Assembly (NCBI GenBank): GCA_963764205.1
Contig: CAVXRN010000004.1
Coordinates: forward strand, 124,001-188,000
DNA: 64,000 nt
Origin: Chersky-840 sp963764205
GTDB taxonomy: Bacteria > Actinomycetota > Acidimicrobiia > Acidimicrobiales > UBA8190
Direction: 5' to 3'
Positions 34,017 to 42,043 of this stretch are shown in pieces; the stretch's first letter is position 1, and each line of letters opens with the position of its first letter. The notes beneath the pieces are model-generated. The model searched no databases. It was not told the DNA's origin and saw only the letters and a list, made by a program, of their open reading frames with translations. A program made the translations under genes and the position numbers.

Positions 34017-35075
34017 AGTCAAGCGCTCCTCCACGACCACGTCCACGCACCCGGCGGGATCCTGAAGCGCCCCGACGGCACCGAAGCGGTCGGTGAGGCT
34101 CCGGACCTCGATCCGGGCCTCGCCGGCTCCCTCGAGACCCCCGGGGCCCACCGTGCCGGGCACCACGAGCACGGGCACCCCGGTCCGGCGGGCCAGGGAC
34201 ACCACGCCACCGACGACCTTCCCCGACCACGAGGAAGCGTCGAGCCGACCTTCACCGGTCACCACCAGGTCGGCCCGGGCGATGCGCTCCTCGAGCCCCA
34301 CGGCGTCGGCCACGACGCCGAAGCCGGGCACGAGTCGGGCCCCGAGCGCGGCCAGCCCCCCGGCGAGGCCCCCCGCCGCGCCGGCGCCGGGAAGATCGGC
34401 CACGTCCACGCCATAGCGATCACGGAGCTCGACGGCGTAGGAGGCCAGTCGGTCACCGAGCTCGACGACCAGCGACGGCGTCGCTCCCTTCTGCGGCCCG
34501 AACTCCCCGGCGGCATCGACGAATCGGGTGTCGACGTCACAGGCCACCACCACGTCGATCGGGCCCAGACCGCCGGCCGCTTCGATCGCCTCGAGCGCAC
34601 CCCGACCGCCGTCGGTGGTGGCCGAGCCCCCCACCCCCAGGAGCACGCGCCGGGCGCCGGCGGCCGCGGCCGCGACGAGCAGCTCCCCGGTCCCCCGCGT
34701 GGTGGCGCGCCACGGATCGTTGCCCTGGGCCCCCCCGGCCAGGGGCAGGCCCGACGCCGCGGCCGACTCCACCACCGCCACCTCGCCCGCCAGCCACCAC
34801 CGGGCGAGCACCGGCCGGCCCAGCGGCCCGGTGACCGCGGTCTCGTGCCACGCCCCCGGGCTCGAGCCGTCCGTCCCGGCCGGGGCGGCGGCCAGGACCT
34901 CGGCGAAGCCCTCGCCCCCGTCCGAGAGCGGACAGACGTCGGGCTCCCAACCCGCCCGCCGGGCCCCGCGGGCCATGGCGTCGGCCACCACCGAGGCGCG
35001 TGCGGTCCCCTTGAAGGCGTCGGGGGCGAGGAGGGCCTGGGGCGGTGCGTGGGCGGGCGCCGGGGTGTCGGGCAT
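34011..35075 (-). CDS. glxK: Glycerate kinase (GlxK type)
   Basis: A 354-residue glycerate kinase type 1 that phosphorylates D-glycerate with ATP to 2- or 3-phosphoglycerate. Signature parts are LLAPDAFKGTARASVVADAM at the start, CPLSDGGEGFAEVL, LLGVGGSATTDGGRGAL in the middle and TGEGRLDASSWSGKVV near the end. With gpgS 2.3 kb away, it may recycle glycerate from glucosylglycerate; that is inference. It diverges from otsA. Confidence 0.92.
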   Translation of the reverse strand: MPDTPAPAHAPPQALLAPDAFKGTARASVVADAMARGARRAGWEPDVCPLSDGGEGFAEVLAAAPAGTDGSSPGAWHETAVTGPLGRPVLARWWLAGEVAVVESAAASGLPLAGGAQGNDPWRATTRGTGELLVAAAAAGARRVLLGVGGSATTDGGRGALEAIEAAGGLGPIDVVVACDVDTRFVDAAGEFGPQKGATPSLVVELGDRLASYAVELRDRYGVDVADLPGAGAAGGLAGGLAALGARLVPGFGVVADAVGLEERIARADLVVTGEGRLDASSWSGKVVGGVVSLARRTGVPVLVVPGTVGPGGLEGAGEARIEVRSLTDRFGAVGALQDPAGCVDVVVEERLTR

Positions 35076-35118
35076 CGGCCCATCGTTGCCCTTCGGAGTC
35101 GCCTGCGCAGGCGGGGGG

Positions 35119-35157
35119 TAGGGTCGGTTGCGTATGGACGGGGTCGGTCGCCAGTGA
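35119..35157 (+). promoter_or_regulatory. -10 element and seven-codon leader ORF of otsA
   Basis: TAGGGT (35119-35124) lies nine bases before an ATG at 35134 that opens a seven-residue ORF, MDGVGRQ. Its TGA overlaps the otsA GTG as GTGA. The layout suggests a leaderless mini-ORF feeding ribosomes to otsA. Confidence 0.4.
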
Positions 35158-36530
35158 AAGCGGACCTGGTCATCGCCTCGAACCGGGGCCCGATGTCCTT
35201 CGCCTTCGACCAGGAGGGCCGGCCCGTGCCGGCGGGGTCGGCGGGAGGCCTGGCCGCCGCCCTGCATCCGCAGCTCGAGGGCAGCGGGGCCACGTGGGTG
35301 GCGTGTGCGATGTCCGAGGCCGATCGCATGGCCACCGCCGAAGGCCTCATGACCGAACGGGGGCTGCACCTGCTCACGGTGCAACCCGACCGCGACACCT
35401 ACCGCATGGCCTACGACGTGGTGTCGAACTCGACGTTGTGGTTCTTGCACCACCACCTCTTCGACCTGGCGCGCCGTCCGCGCTTCGACCACCACTTCGC
35501 CACCGCCTGGGAGGCGTACCGCGAGTTCAACGAGTTGTTCGCGCAGGTCGTGGACGCGGCGGCGGCCGAGGGTGCCACGGTGCTCGTCCAGGACTACCAC
35601 CTCAGCCTCCTTCCCGGCGTGCTGGCCGAGAAGCGGCCCGACCTCCACACCGTCCACTTCACGCACACCCCCTTCGCCAGCCCCGACACCCTGCGGGTGC
35701 TGCCCTCGGGGGTGGCTCGCGAGCTCCTCGAGGGCATGGCGCGGGCGACGGCGTGCGGTTTCCACACGGCGCGCTGGGAGGAGTGCTTCCGCCGATGCTG
35801 TGACGACATGGGGGTCGAGATGCACCACACCTTCGTGTCGCCGCTGACCCCGGACTCCGACCACATGATCGAACGCGCGGCGTCGAGCGAATGTCGCGCC
35901 GCGGGCGAGCGCCTCGAGGAGCTGTTGCGGGGCAGGCGCATGGTGCTGCGCGTGGACAGGATCGAACCGGCCAAGAACCTGCTGCGGGGCTTCTGGGCCT
36001 TCGACGAGATGCTCCACATGCGTCCCGAGCTGCGCGGCGAGGTCGTCCTCTTGGCCCTCGCCTACGCGTCGCGCTCGAGCCTGCCCGAATACCTCGCCTA
36101 CGGGGCCGAGGTCGAGCACGCGGCGCAGCGCGTCAACGACACGTGGGGAACCGATGACTGGGCCCCGATCATCCTCGACGTGGCCGACGATCCGGGGCGG
36201 TCCATCGCGGCGTTGATGCGCTACGACGTCTTGCTGGTGAACCCGCTGCGCGACGGGCTCAACCTGGTGGCCAAGGAGGGCCCCATCATCAATACGACCG
36301 ACGGGGTCCTCGCCCTGTCGCGCGAGGCGGGGGCGTTCGCCGAGCTGCACTCCGAAGCGCTCGAGATCAACCCCTTCGACGTGGCGGGGACCGCCGCGGT
36401 GCTCCTGCGCGCCCTCGACATGGACCCCGCGGAACGAGCCCGGCGGGCCGAGGCACTGCTCGCGCTGGTCTCGGCGCGCAAGCCCGGCGACTGGCTCGCC
36501 GACCAACTGGCGGCGGTGATCCCGGCCTGA
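35154..36530 (+). CDS. otsA: GT20-family synthase, trehalose-6-phosphate synthase-like
   Basis: A 458-residue retaining glycosyltransferase of the OtsA family, expected to join UDP- or GDP-glucose and glucose 6-phosphate. VIASNRGPMSF at the start replaces the usual SNRLP loop. VQDYHLSLLPGVLAEKRPDL, VHFTHTPFASPDTLRVLP, RVDRIEPAKNLLRGF and VNPLRDGLNLVAKEG match the catalytic regions. The changed N-terminal loop leaves room for another acceptor sugar. The phosphatase gene converges immediately, supporting a trehalose route. No strong ribosome site is present; the GTG overlaps a short leader ORF. Confidence 0.85.
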   Translation: MKADLVIASNRGPMSFAFDQEGRPVPAGSAGGLAAALHPQLEGSGATWVACAMSEADRMATAEGLMTERGLHLLTVQPDRDTYRMAYDVVSNSTLWFLHHHLFDLARRPRFDHHFATAWEAYREFNELFAQVVDAAAAEGATVLVQDYHLSLLPGVLAEKRPDLHTVHFTHTPFASPDTLRVLPSGVARELLEGMARATACGFHTARWEECFRRCCDDMGVEMHHTFVSPLTPDSDHMIERAASSECRAAGERLEELLRGRRMVLRVDRIEPAKNLLRGFWAFDEMLHMRPELRGEVVLLALAYASRSSLPEYLAYGAEVEHAAQRVNDTWGTDDWAPIILDVADDPGRSIAALMRYDVLLVNPLRDGLNLVAKEGPIINTTDGVLALSREAGAFAELHSEALEINPFDVAGTAAVLLRALDMDPAERARRAEALLALVSARKPGDWLADQLAAVIPA

Positions 36531-37322
36531 TCAGCGCCGGGCCCGGGTGGCCAGCGCGCTGAACAAGTCGAGCACCTGGGCCGGTCCGTGCGCCACGACA
36601 TCGGCGGCGGCCACGAGCTCGGGCGGCGTCTCGTCGTCGGCCACGGCCACGCGCACCGTCTGGGTCCCGCCGAGGGCGAGGCGGTCGAGCGCCGCGAACG
36701 CGGCGAGGTCACCGGCATCGTCGCCCGCGAAGCATGCCGCGGCGGTGCCCCGCGCCACGCGCTCGACCACCGTTCCTTTGTCGATGTCGACCGGTGGCCG
36801 GAACTCCACCGCCATCCGGCCGCTCTGCAGGACGAGCCCGGTACGTCCCGACCACGCCCGCGCGAACTCCCCCACGCGACCTCCGGACGCGGGAGCCTGC
36901 CGCCAGTGCACCGTGACCGACACGCCTTTGTCCTCGACGCCCACGGCTTCCCCCGCGAACTCGGATCGGGCCGCGGCCGCCACCTCTGTCACCGGCCCAC
37001 GCCACGGCTCCACTTCGGGGGCCCGGTGCACGGTGCCGTCCTCGATCCACTCGAGCCCGTAGGCGCCGAACAGGCGCAGCGCCGGGCCCGCCGCGGCGAG
37101 GCGTTGGGCCAGGAACGACACCGGACGGCCCGAGACCACCGCCACCAGGGCGAACCGCCGGGCGAGGGCGGCGAGCACGCCCGGGGCCTCGGGGAGCGGG
37201 AAGGCGACCGCCGGGTCGGCGACGATGGGCGACAGCGTCCCGTCGAAATCGCTCAGCACGGCGCTGGCGCCGGGCTGCTCGAGCAGCACCGCCAATGGGC
37301 CCAGGACGTCGTCGTCTCCCAC
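36531..37322 (-). CDS. otsB: Trehalose-6-phosphate phosphatase-like HAD enzyme
   Basis: A 263-residue HAD phosphatase. Motif I is LSDFDGTLSPIV, motif II region VAVVSGRP, and motif IV CFAGDDAGDLAAF, with DKGTVVERV providing the conserved Lys. It should remove phosphate from trehalose 6-phosphate made by the adjacent synthase. I chose the GTG at 37322, since upstream sequence overlaps the LytR_C gene. Its stop abuts that of otsA at TGATCA. It probably shares a transcript with the DUF3263 and LytR_C genes upstream. Confidence 0.88.
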   Translation of the reverse strand: MGDDDVLGPLAVLLEQPGASAVLSDFDGTLSPIVADPAVAFPLPEAPGVLAALARRFALVAVVSGRPVSFLAQRLAAAGPALRLFGAYGLEWIEDGTVHRAPEVEPWRGPVTEVAAAARSEFAGEAVGVEDKGVSVTVHWRQAPASGGRVGEFARAWSGRTGLVLQSGRMAVEFRPPVDIDKGTVVERVARGTAAACFAGDDAGDLAAFAALDRLALGGTQTVRVAVADDETPPELVAAADVVAHGPAQVLDLFSALATRARR

Positions 37323-37338
37323 GGCGCGCCGCGCCGCG

Positions 37339-37953
37339 TCAGGCTGCCGGAGCGCCTGTGGTGGTCGTGGACGCCCCCGGCGCCAACCGGGCCAGATCGG
37401 GCCCGGCGACGACGACGACGTTGGCACCGGCCGTGCTGTGCACGGGGGGAACGGCACTCGGGGGTTGGACCGTGCTGGCCGGCAAGCCGAGGGCCTCGGT
37501 GACCGTGGTGGCCGAGCTCGTCGGGCCCGACACCTCGTAGACCTGGGTCCCGGTCACCTTGGTGGTGGCGTTGGTCGAGGGGAGGGTGAGAAACCCCCGG
37601 GAACGAAGATACGTGGCGGTGCCACCGGCCAGATCGGCGATGCTCGTGCCGTTCACCACCAGGACATGGATCGACGCCGCGCCGGGCAGGATCGTGGCCA
37701 CCGTGGTCGTGGTGGATTTCGGCACGGTGGTCGAGGGCGTCGTCGTCGTTGCGATGGACTGACTGGCCGTCGTCACGGCCAGGGGCGCCCGCGTGGCCGA
37801 CGGCAGGAGCAACGCGCCGATGATGAGGGCCGCCACGACGACACCCACGCCCCGTAGAAAGCCCGTGGGGGCGGGAAGCTCCGACGGGTCGCGATCGTCG
37901 CCACCACCGGAGCCGGCACCGGGGGCCGCCGGGGTGGCGTCGTCGTCGTTCAT
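37339..37953 (-). CDS. Membrane-anchored LytR_C-domain protein
   Basis: A 204-residue protein. Residues 31-50 (FLRGVGVVVAALIIGALLL) form one membrane span after an acidic cytoplasmic start. A Ser/Thr linker (SIATTTTPSTTVPKSTTTTV) leads to a LytR C-terminal-type domain with IHVLVVNGTSIADLAGGTATYL, the VLNGT-like hallmark. LytR_C domains accompany cell-wall glycopolymer ligases, but the catalytic LCP domain is absent here. The ATG overlaps the DUF3263 stop (ATGA). Confidence 0.8.
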   Translation of the reverse strand: MNDDDATPAAPGAGSGGGDDRDPSELPAPTGFLRGVGVVVAALIIGALLLPSATRAPLAVTTASQSIATTTTPSTTVPKSTTTTVATILPGAASIHVLVVNGTSIADLAGGTATYLRSRGFLTLPSTNATTKVTGTQVYEVSGPTSSATTVTEALGLPASTVQPPSAVPPVHSTAGANVVVVAGPDLARLAPGASTTTTGAPAA

Positions 37954-38210
37954 CGCCGCGGGTGTTGCGGTGCTGCGGTGGTCTCGAACCGGCCTCGTCG
38001 TTGGTGGAGCCGGCGACGTCGCAGGCGTCGGACCACGAGAGGAGCGTGGTCGAGGGCGTCATTGGTGTCGACGAGCTCCCCCAACCGGCGGTAGTACCCG
38101 GTGGGCGACATTCCCAGGCGGTCACGGATGCCCGTCGCCTTCGGATCGGGCCGGGTCCACCACGACTCCTCGAAGTCGAGGATCTGGCGGTCCTGATCTG
38201 TCAATGCCAT
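37950..38210 (-). CDS. DUF3263 protein
   Basis: An 86-residue actinobacterial DUF3263 protein. LTDQDRQILDFEESWWTRPD, then IRDRLGMSPTGYYRRLGELV, resembles a short helix-turn-helix that may bind DNA. The C-terminus is Arg-rich. The gene is translationally coupled to the LytR_C gene, an arrangement also known in other actinobacteria. Function unknown. The ATG at 38210 begins the domain; no strong ribosome site is seen. Confidence 0.8.
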   Translation of the reverse strand: MALTDQDRQILDFEESWWTRPDPKATGIRDRLGMSPTGYYRRLGELVDTNDALDHAPLVVRRLRRRRLHQRRGRFETTAAPQHPRR

Positions 38211-38449
38211 CGCGAGGTCAAGCCTGCCAATGCACCGCGCGCGAAGCAAGGATTTCGAATCCGCCGACGCGCGCGTCGCCGCGACAGAGATTGTGCACAT
38301 CATCGCATCCCGGCCATCGAGTGGATCGTACCCCGCCCCACCAGGGCCGTCTCGGGGCGGCCGACACGCGAGCAACGTGTGTCGACGTGTCGTGCGCCCA
38401 CACGTCCGGGCCCGGCCCCGGGCGGCGTCGACGGTATCGTGGCGTCAAC

Positions 38450-38522
38450 GCCGGTGTGGCGCAGCTGGAAGCGCAGACGATTTGTAATCGTCAGGTCGTG
38501 GGTTCGAGTCCCACCACCGGCT
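38450..38522 (+). tRNA. tRNA-Thr (anticodon UGU)
   Basis: The acceptor arms GCCGGTG and CACCGGC pair fully. The anticodon stem GACGA/TCGTC encloses TTTGTAA with TGT at its centre, reading ACA. The T arm contains GGTTCGAGTCCC. The 3' CCA is not encoded, since CCG follows the discriminator T. The 239 bases before it hold no gene; TATCGT at about 38435 is a possible -10. Confidence 0.96.
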
Positions 38523-38534
38523 CCGAGGCGACGG

Positions 38535-39299
38535 TCATCGGCCCGCTGCCAACCGGTCGAGTTGGGCCCGCAGACGCGCCGTGGTGTGCGGCGCGGCCCA
38601 CTCGGCCATGACCGACGGGTCGACACCGTCGCCGTCGCTGCGCATGCGTTGCAGCGCGGGTCGGCGTAGTTGCTCCTTGGCCAGAGCGAAGGCACGCGGG
38701 GCGCGGCCGGCGAGCTCGGCCGCCACTGCCTGGGCCCGCTCGAGCACGACGTCGCCCGGGCAGACCTCGTGGACCATGCCGACGGTCAACGCCGCCGGTG
38801 CGTCGAGGAGCGCGGCGCGCAGCACGAGGTCTTCGGTGCGTGACCCACAGGCATGGCGCAGGATCTCGAGCGCGGCCACGGGGAAGGGCACACCCACGGC
38901 CAGTTCACTGGCCCCGATACGGGCGTCGTCGGCCATGAGGCGTCGGTCACAGGCACAAGCCAGGATGCAGCCACCGGCCACCGCCGCGCCGTTGACGGCC
39001 GCGACGGTCGGCTTGGGAAAACAGAACAGCATCTCGAGGGTGCGCCGCAGGCCCGTCACAAGGTGCTCCACGTAGCTCGGTCCCGAGTCGACCACACGGC
39101 GAAGGTCCACGCCGGCGGAGAAGGCGCGCCCCGCTCCGGTGATCACCACTGCGCTGACGTCCGCGTCGCGCTCGAGCGTCCCGAGCGTGGTCGCCAGTTC
39201 GTCGAGCACCTCGACGTCGATGGCGTTGACCTTGCCCCGCGTCAACGTCACCGTCGCCACCGGCCCGTCGCGCCCGACACTGAGCACGGTGTCGGTCAC
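38535..39299 (-). CDS. Enoyl-CoA hydratase/isomerase family protein
   Basis: A 254-residue crotonase-fold protein starting at a GTG preceded by GGGAGG. The oxyanion-hole segments are GRAFSAGVDLRRV and VAAVNGAAVAGGCILACACD. ARIGASELAVGVPFPVAA carries a Glu at the usual catalytic position. It probably hydrates or isomerises an acyl-CoA in fatty-acid or other degradation. It faces the tRNA gene and follows rlmB. Confidence 0.87.
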   Translation of the reverse strand: MTDTVLSVGRDGPVATVTLTRGKVNAIDVEVLDELATTLGTLERDADVSAVVITGAGRAFSAGVDLRRVVDSGPSYVEHLVTGLRRTLEMLFCFPKPTVAAVNGAAVAGGCILACACDRRLMADDARIGASELAVGVPFPVAALEILRHACGSRTEDLVLRAALLDAPAALTVGMVHEVCPGDVVLERAQAVAAELAGRAPRAFALAKEQLRRPALQRMRSDGDGVDPSVMAEWAAPHTTARLRAQLDRLAAGR

Positions 39300-39342
39300 C
39301 GTCTGCCTCCCACCCCTCGCACCACATGGACGCGGCGGCGCG

Positions 39343-40251
39343 TCACCCGCCGTCGTCCCCGTCGCGCCGCGTCCGACGGCGAGCCAATTCGAAGCATGCC
39401 ACGGCCCCGGCCGCCGCGACGTTGAGGCTGCCCAGAGCGCCGAATTGCGGGATGGCGGCCAAGGCCGAGCAGCGCCGGCGCGTGAGTGCCGCCAGACCCC
39501 GTCCTTCGGCCCCCATGACCAGTGCCACCGCGGCGCCGGGCTCGATCCCCAACTCGAACAGCGATGTCGAGGCGGTCGCGTCGAGACCCACGCTCGTCAC
39601 GCCGAGGTCGTCGAGCTGTCGCAATGCATTGGGGACGCCCGGCACCACGGCCATGGCGAGGTGCTCGATGGCCCCCGCCGCCACTTTGGCCACCGTCGGC
39701 GTGACGTGGACGGCGCGATGGCGCGGCAACACGACACCGGTGACTCCGGCGCACTCTGCGGTCCGGAGCAGGGCGCCGACGTTGTGGGGGTCGGTGACGC
39801 CGTCGAGCACGAGCAGGAACGGGCTCACCCCGGCGCGGGCCCGGCACAGGGTGTCGAGCTCGACCTCTTCGAGGGGCCGGGCGCGCGCCAGGACACCTTG
39901 GGGTGCGTCGGTGCGCGCCGCTCGTTCGAGTTTGGCCCGGGGCACGAGGACGAGGCGCACGCGCCGGCGGGTCGCCAGGCGCTCGATCTCGTCGATCTGC
40001 GGCGACGGGTCGAGGTCTTCGGCCACCCACACCTCGCGCACCGGTCGCCGTCCCGCCGCGAGGAGCTCGCGCACGGCGTGACGGCCCTCGATCTGTTCCC
40101 CGCCAAGTCCGTGCGCGGCACCGCCCGTGCGCCCAGTACCGCCCTCGCGACCAGCGCCTCGACCCGCGCCAGCCGCCGGTGGACGACCCCGTCCGACCGG
40201 AACGGTGCGTCGCGGTGTGCCACCGCGGGGACGACGTGGTGGGCCACTCAT
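39343..40251 (-). CDS. rlmB: TrmH/RlmB-family 23S rRNA methyltransferase
   Basis: A 302-residue SPOUT methyltransferase expected to make 2'-O-methylguanosine in 23S rRNA. A basic, disordered start is followed by the substrate domain (QIEGRHAVRELLAAGRR). Knot motifs are DPHNVGALLRTAECAG, LVMGAEGRGLAAL and IPQFGALGSLNVAAAGAV; the usual IPM is IPQ. The ATG overlaps the ispF stop (ATGA). In mycobacteria cysS stands between ispF and rlmB; it is absent here. Confidence 0.9.
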   Translation of the reverse strand: MSGPPRRPRGGTPRRTVPVGRGRPPAAGAGRGAGREGGTGRTGGAAHGLGGEQIEGRHAVRELLAAGRRPVREVWVAEDLDPSPQIDEIERLATRRRVRLVLVPRAKLERAARTDAPQGVLARARPLEEVELDTLCRARAGVSPFLLVLDGVTDPHNVGALLRTAECAGVTGVVLPRHRAVHVTPTVAKVAAGAIEHLAMAVVPGVPNALRQLDDLGVTSVGLDATASTSLFELGIEPGAAVALVMGAEGRGLAALTRRRCSALAAIPQFGALGSLNVAAAGAVACFELARRRTRRDGDDGG

Positions 40252-40751
40252 GGGACAGGGGCGAGGAGGACCACGGCCAAGCACGCGATGCCCTCGACCC
40301 GACCGAGCGCACCCAGCCCCTCGGCCCGTTTGGCCTTCACGCTCACGGGCGCGTCGAGCACGGCCTCGAGCCGCTGGGCCATGGCGTCGGTGTGGTCCGC
40401 CAGCCGGGGGCGCTCACACACGACGGTGCAATCGGCGTTCACGAGTCCCATGCCCTGTGCCCCCACCATGGCCGAGACCTGCGCCAGCAGGCCCGTCGAG
40501 TCGGCGCCGGCCCAGGTCGGGTCCGACGCGGGGAAATGGCGCCCCAGGTCCCCGAGCCCGGCCGCCCCGAGCATCGCCTCGGCCACGGCATGGGCCACGA
40601 CGTCGGCGTCGCTGTGGCCGGCGAGACCCGCCGCCCCCGGGACGGTCACCCCCCCGAGGACGAGCGGACGCCCCGGGTCGCCGGAGAACCGGTGGACGTC
40701 GAACCCCTGACCGATGCGCAGTGCGCCGAGCCCGCGTCGGTCGTCGCTCAC
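40248..40751 (-). CDS. ispF: 2-C-methyl-D-erythritol 2,4-cyclodiphosphate synthase
   Basis: A 167-residue enzyme of the MEP isoprenoid pathway. RIGQGFDVHRF and LAGHSDADVVAHAVAEAMLG hold the zinc-binding Asp and His, followed by GDLGRHFPASDP; VKAKRAEGLGALGR is the C-terminal signature. The GTG overlaps the ispD stop (GTGA), so the two are coupled as usual in actinobacteria. Confidence 0.95.
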   Translation of the reverse strand: MSDDRRGLGALRIGQGFDVHRFSGDPGRPLVLGGVTVPGAAGLAGHSDADVVAHAVAEAMLGAAGLGDLGRHFPASDPTWAGADSTGLLAQVSAMVGAQGMGLVNADCTVVCERPRLADHTDAMAQRLEAVLDAPVSVKAKRAEGLGALGRVEGIACLAVVLLAPVP

Positions 40752-41380
40752 GGCGCCACCAACGCCCGGACCACGTCGAGATCGGTGGCCGTCGTCACCT
40801 TGATGTTCCTGGGGTCGCCGGGCACGACGCGCACGGTAGCCCCCAGCGACTCGACCAGGCCGGCGTCGTCGGTGGCCTCGGGCTCGGCGTGATGGGCGCG
40901 GCGCAGGACGGCGGCCGAGAAGGCCTGGGGCGTCTGGACCGCCACGAGGCCGTCTCGGGCCACCGTGGCGGTGACCGTGTCGCCCACGACCAGCTTCAAC
41001 GTGTCGGCCACCGCCACGGCCGGCACGGCTGCGTCGGCTCCCGCTGCGACGGCGTCGACCACGGCGCGGAACAACGCCGGTGACGCCAGGGGCCGGGCGC
41101 CGTCGTGGACCACGATCACCTCGGCCGACCCGGGCACCGCCGCCAGCCCGGCGCGCACCGACGCGGCGCGCGTCGCCCCACCGGTCACCACCGCGTCGAC
41201 ACCGACGATGGCGTCGCCATCGGCGTCGGCGGGGAGCACGAGCACCACGCCGTCGGCCACCGGGCGCGCCGCGTCGACGGCCCATTGCACCAGGGCGCGC
41301 CCGCCCAGCGGCGCGAAGTGCTTCGGAGCGCCGAACCTGCGGCCGCTGCCGGCCGCCACGACGACCACCCACACCGACAC
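40748..41380 (-). CDS. ispD: 2-C-methyl-D-erythritol 4-phosphate cytidylyltransferase
   Basis: A 210-residue MEP-pathway enzyme joining CTP and methylerythritol phosphate. The nucleotide-binding start VVVVAAGSGRRFGAPKHFAP fits the family; VVHDGARPLAS and AVQTPQAFSAAVL are the other conserved blocks. It lies 69 bases after carD and is coupled to ispF. With a polyprenyl synthase at 47.5 kb it links to isoprenoid supply. Confidence 0.94.
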   Translation of the reverse strand: MSVWVVVVAAGSGRRFGAPKHFAPLGGRALVQWAVDAARPVADGVVLVLPADADGDAIVGVDAVVTGGATRAASVRAGLAAVPGSAEVIVVHDGARPLASPALFRAVVDAVAAGADAAVPAVAVADTLKLVVGDTVTATVARDGLVAVQTPQAFSAAVLRRAHHAEPEATDDAGLVESLGATVRVVPGDPRNIKVTTATDLDVVRALVAP

Positions 41381-41449
41381 GGGCTCACCTCGCCTTCGAC
41401 GAGGCCTTCGACGAGCGCACCCCGCCGAAGCGGTGGCGGCTCACGCGGC

Positions 41450-41926
41450 TCAGGGCAGCGCCTCGTCCAGGCGCTTCTCCGCCGCGGCCTCGTCCACGTC
41501 GAGCGCGAACGTCAGCTCGGACACGAGGATCTGACGCGCCCGGCTCAGCATCCGCTTCTCGCCGGCCGACAGGCCCTTGTCCTTGTCGCGGATCGAGAGG
41601 TTCCGCACGACCTCGGCCACCTGGTAGATGTCGCCCGAGCGCAGCTTCTCGGAGTGGTTCTTGTAACGACGCGACCAGTTGGTAGGCATGCGCGCCTCCT
41701 TCTTGCGAAGGACGGCGAACACCTCTTCCACCTCTTCGTCGTTGATGACCTCACGCAGGCCGACGCCTTCTGTGTTGTCGGCGGGGACCATCAGTGTCAG
41801 GTCGCCGTAGGCGAGCCGGAGGACGAGGTACTCCTTCTTCTCACCGAAGGCCTCTTTGACCTCGCGCCGCTCCACGATCGCCGCCCCGTGATGGGGGTAG
41901 ACCACCTTGTCACCGATGTCGAACAC
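41450..41926 (-). CDS. carD: CarD-family RNA polymerase-binding regulator
   Basis: A 158-residue global regulator that stabilises open complexes at promoters, notably rRNA ones. I chose the GTG at 41926 because AGGAG lies just upstream and it opens the domain (VFDIGDKVVYPHHGAAIVER); a GTG ten codons earlier is less likely. The N-terminal Tudor-like domain binds RNA polymerase. The C-terminal helical domain includes KKEARMPTNWSRRYKNH, with the Trp that contacts promoter DNA. Confidence 0.94.
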   Translation of the reverse strand: MFDIGDKVVYPHHGAAIVERREVKEAFGEKKEYLVLRLAYGDLTLMVPADNTEGVGLREVINDEEVEEVFAVLRKKEARMPTNWSRRYKNHSEKLRSGDIYQVAEVVRNLSIRDKDKGLSAGEKRMLSRARQILVSELTFALDVDEAAAEKRLDEALP

Positions 41927-42043
41927 GTACCTCTCCTGGGATGGCGCGCTGGCCACAAGCGCATGGCGAGGGACAGGCGTTCTATTCTACCCGAGCCGCC
42001 CTCGCACCCTCACCTCGTCCGAAGCCGCCGCTCTGAGCTGGGG

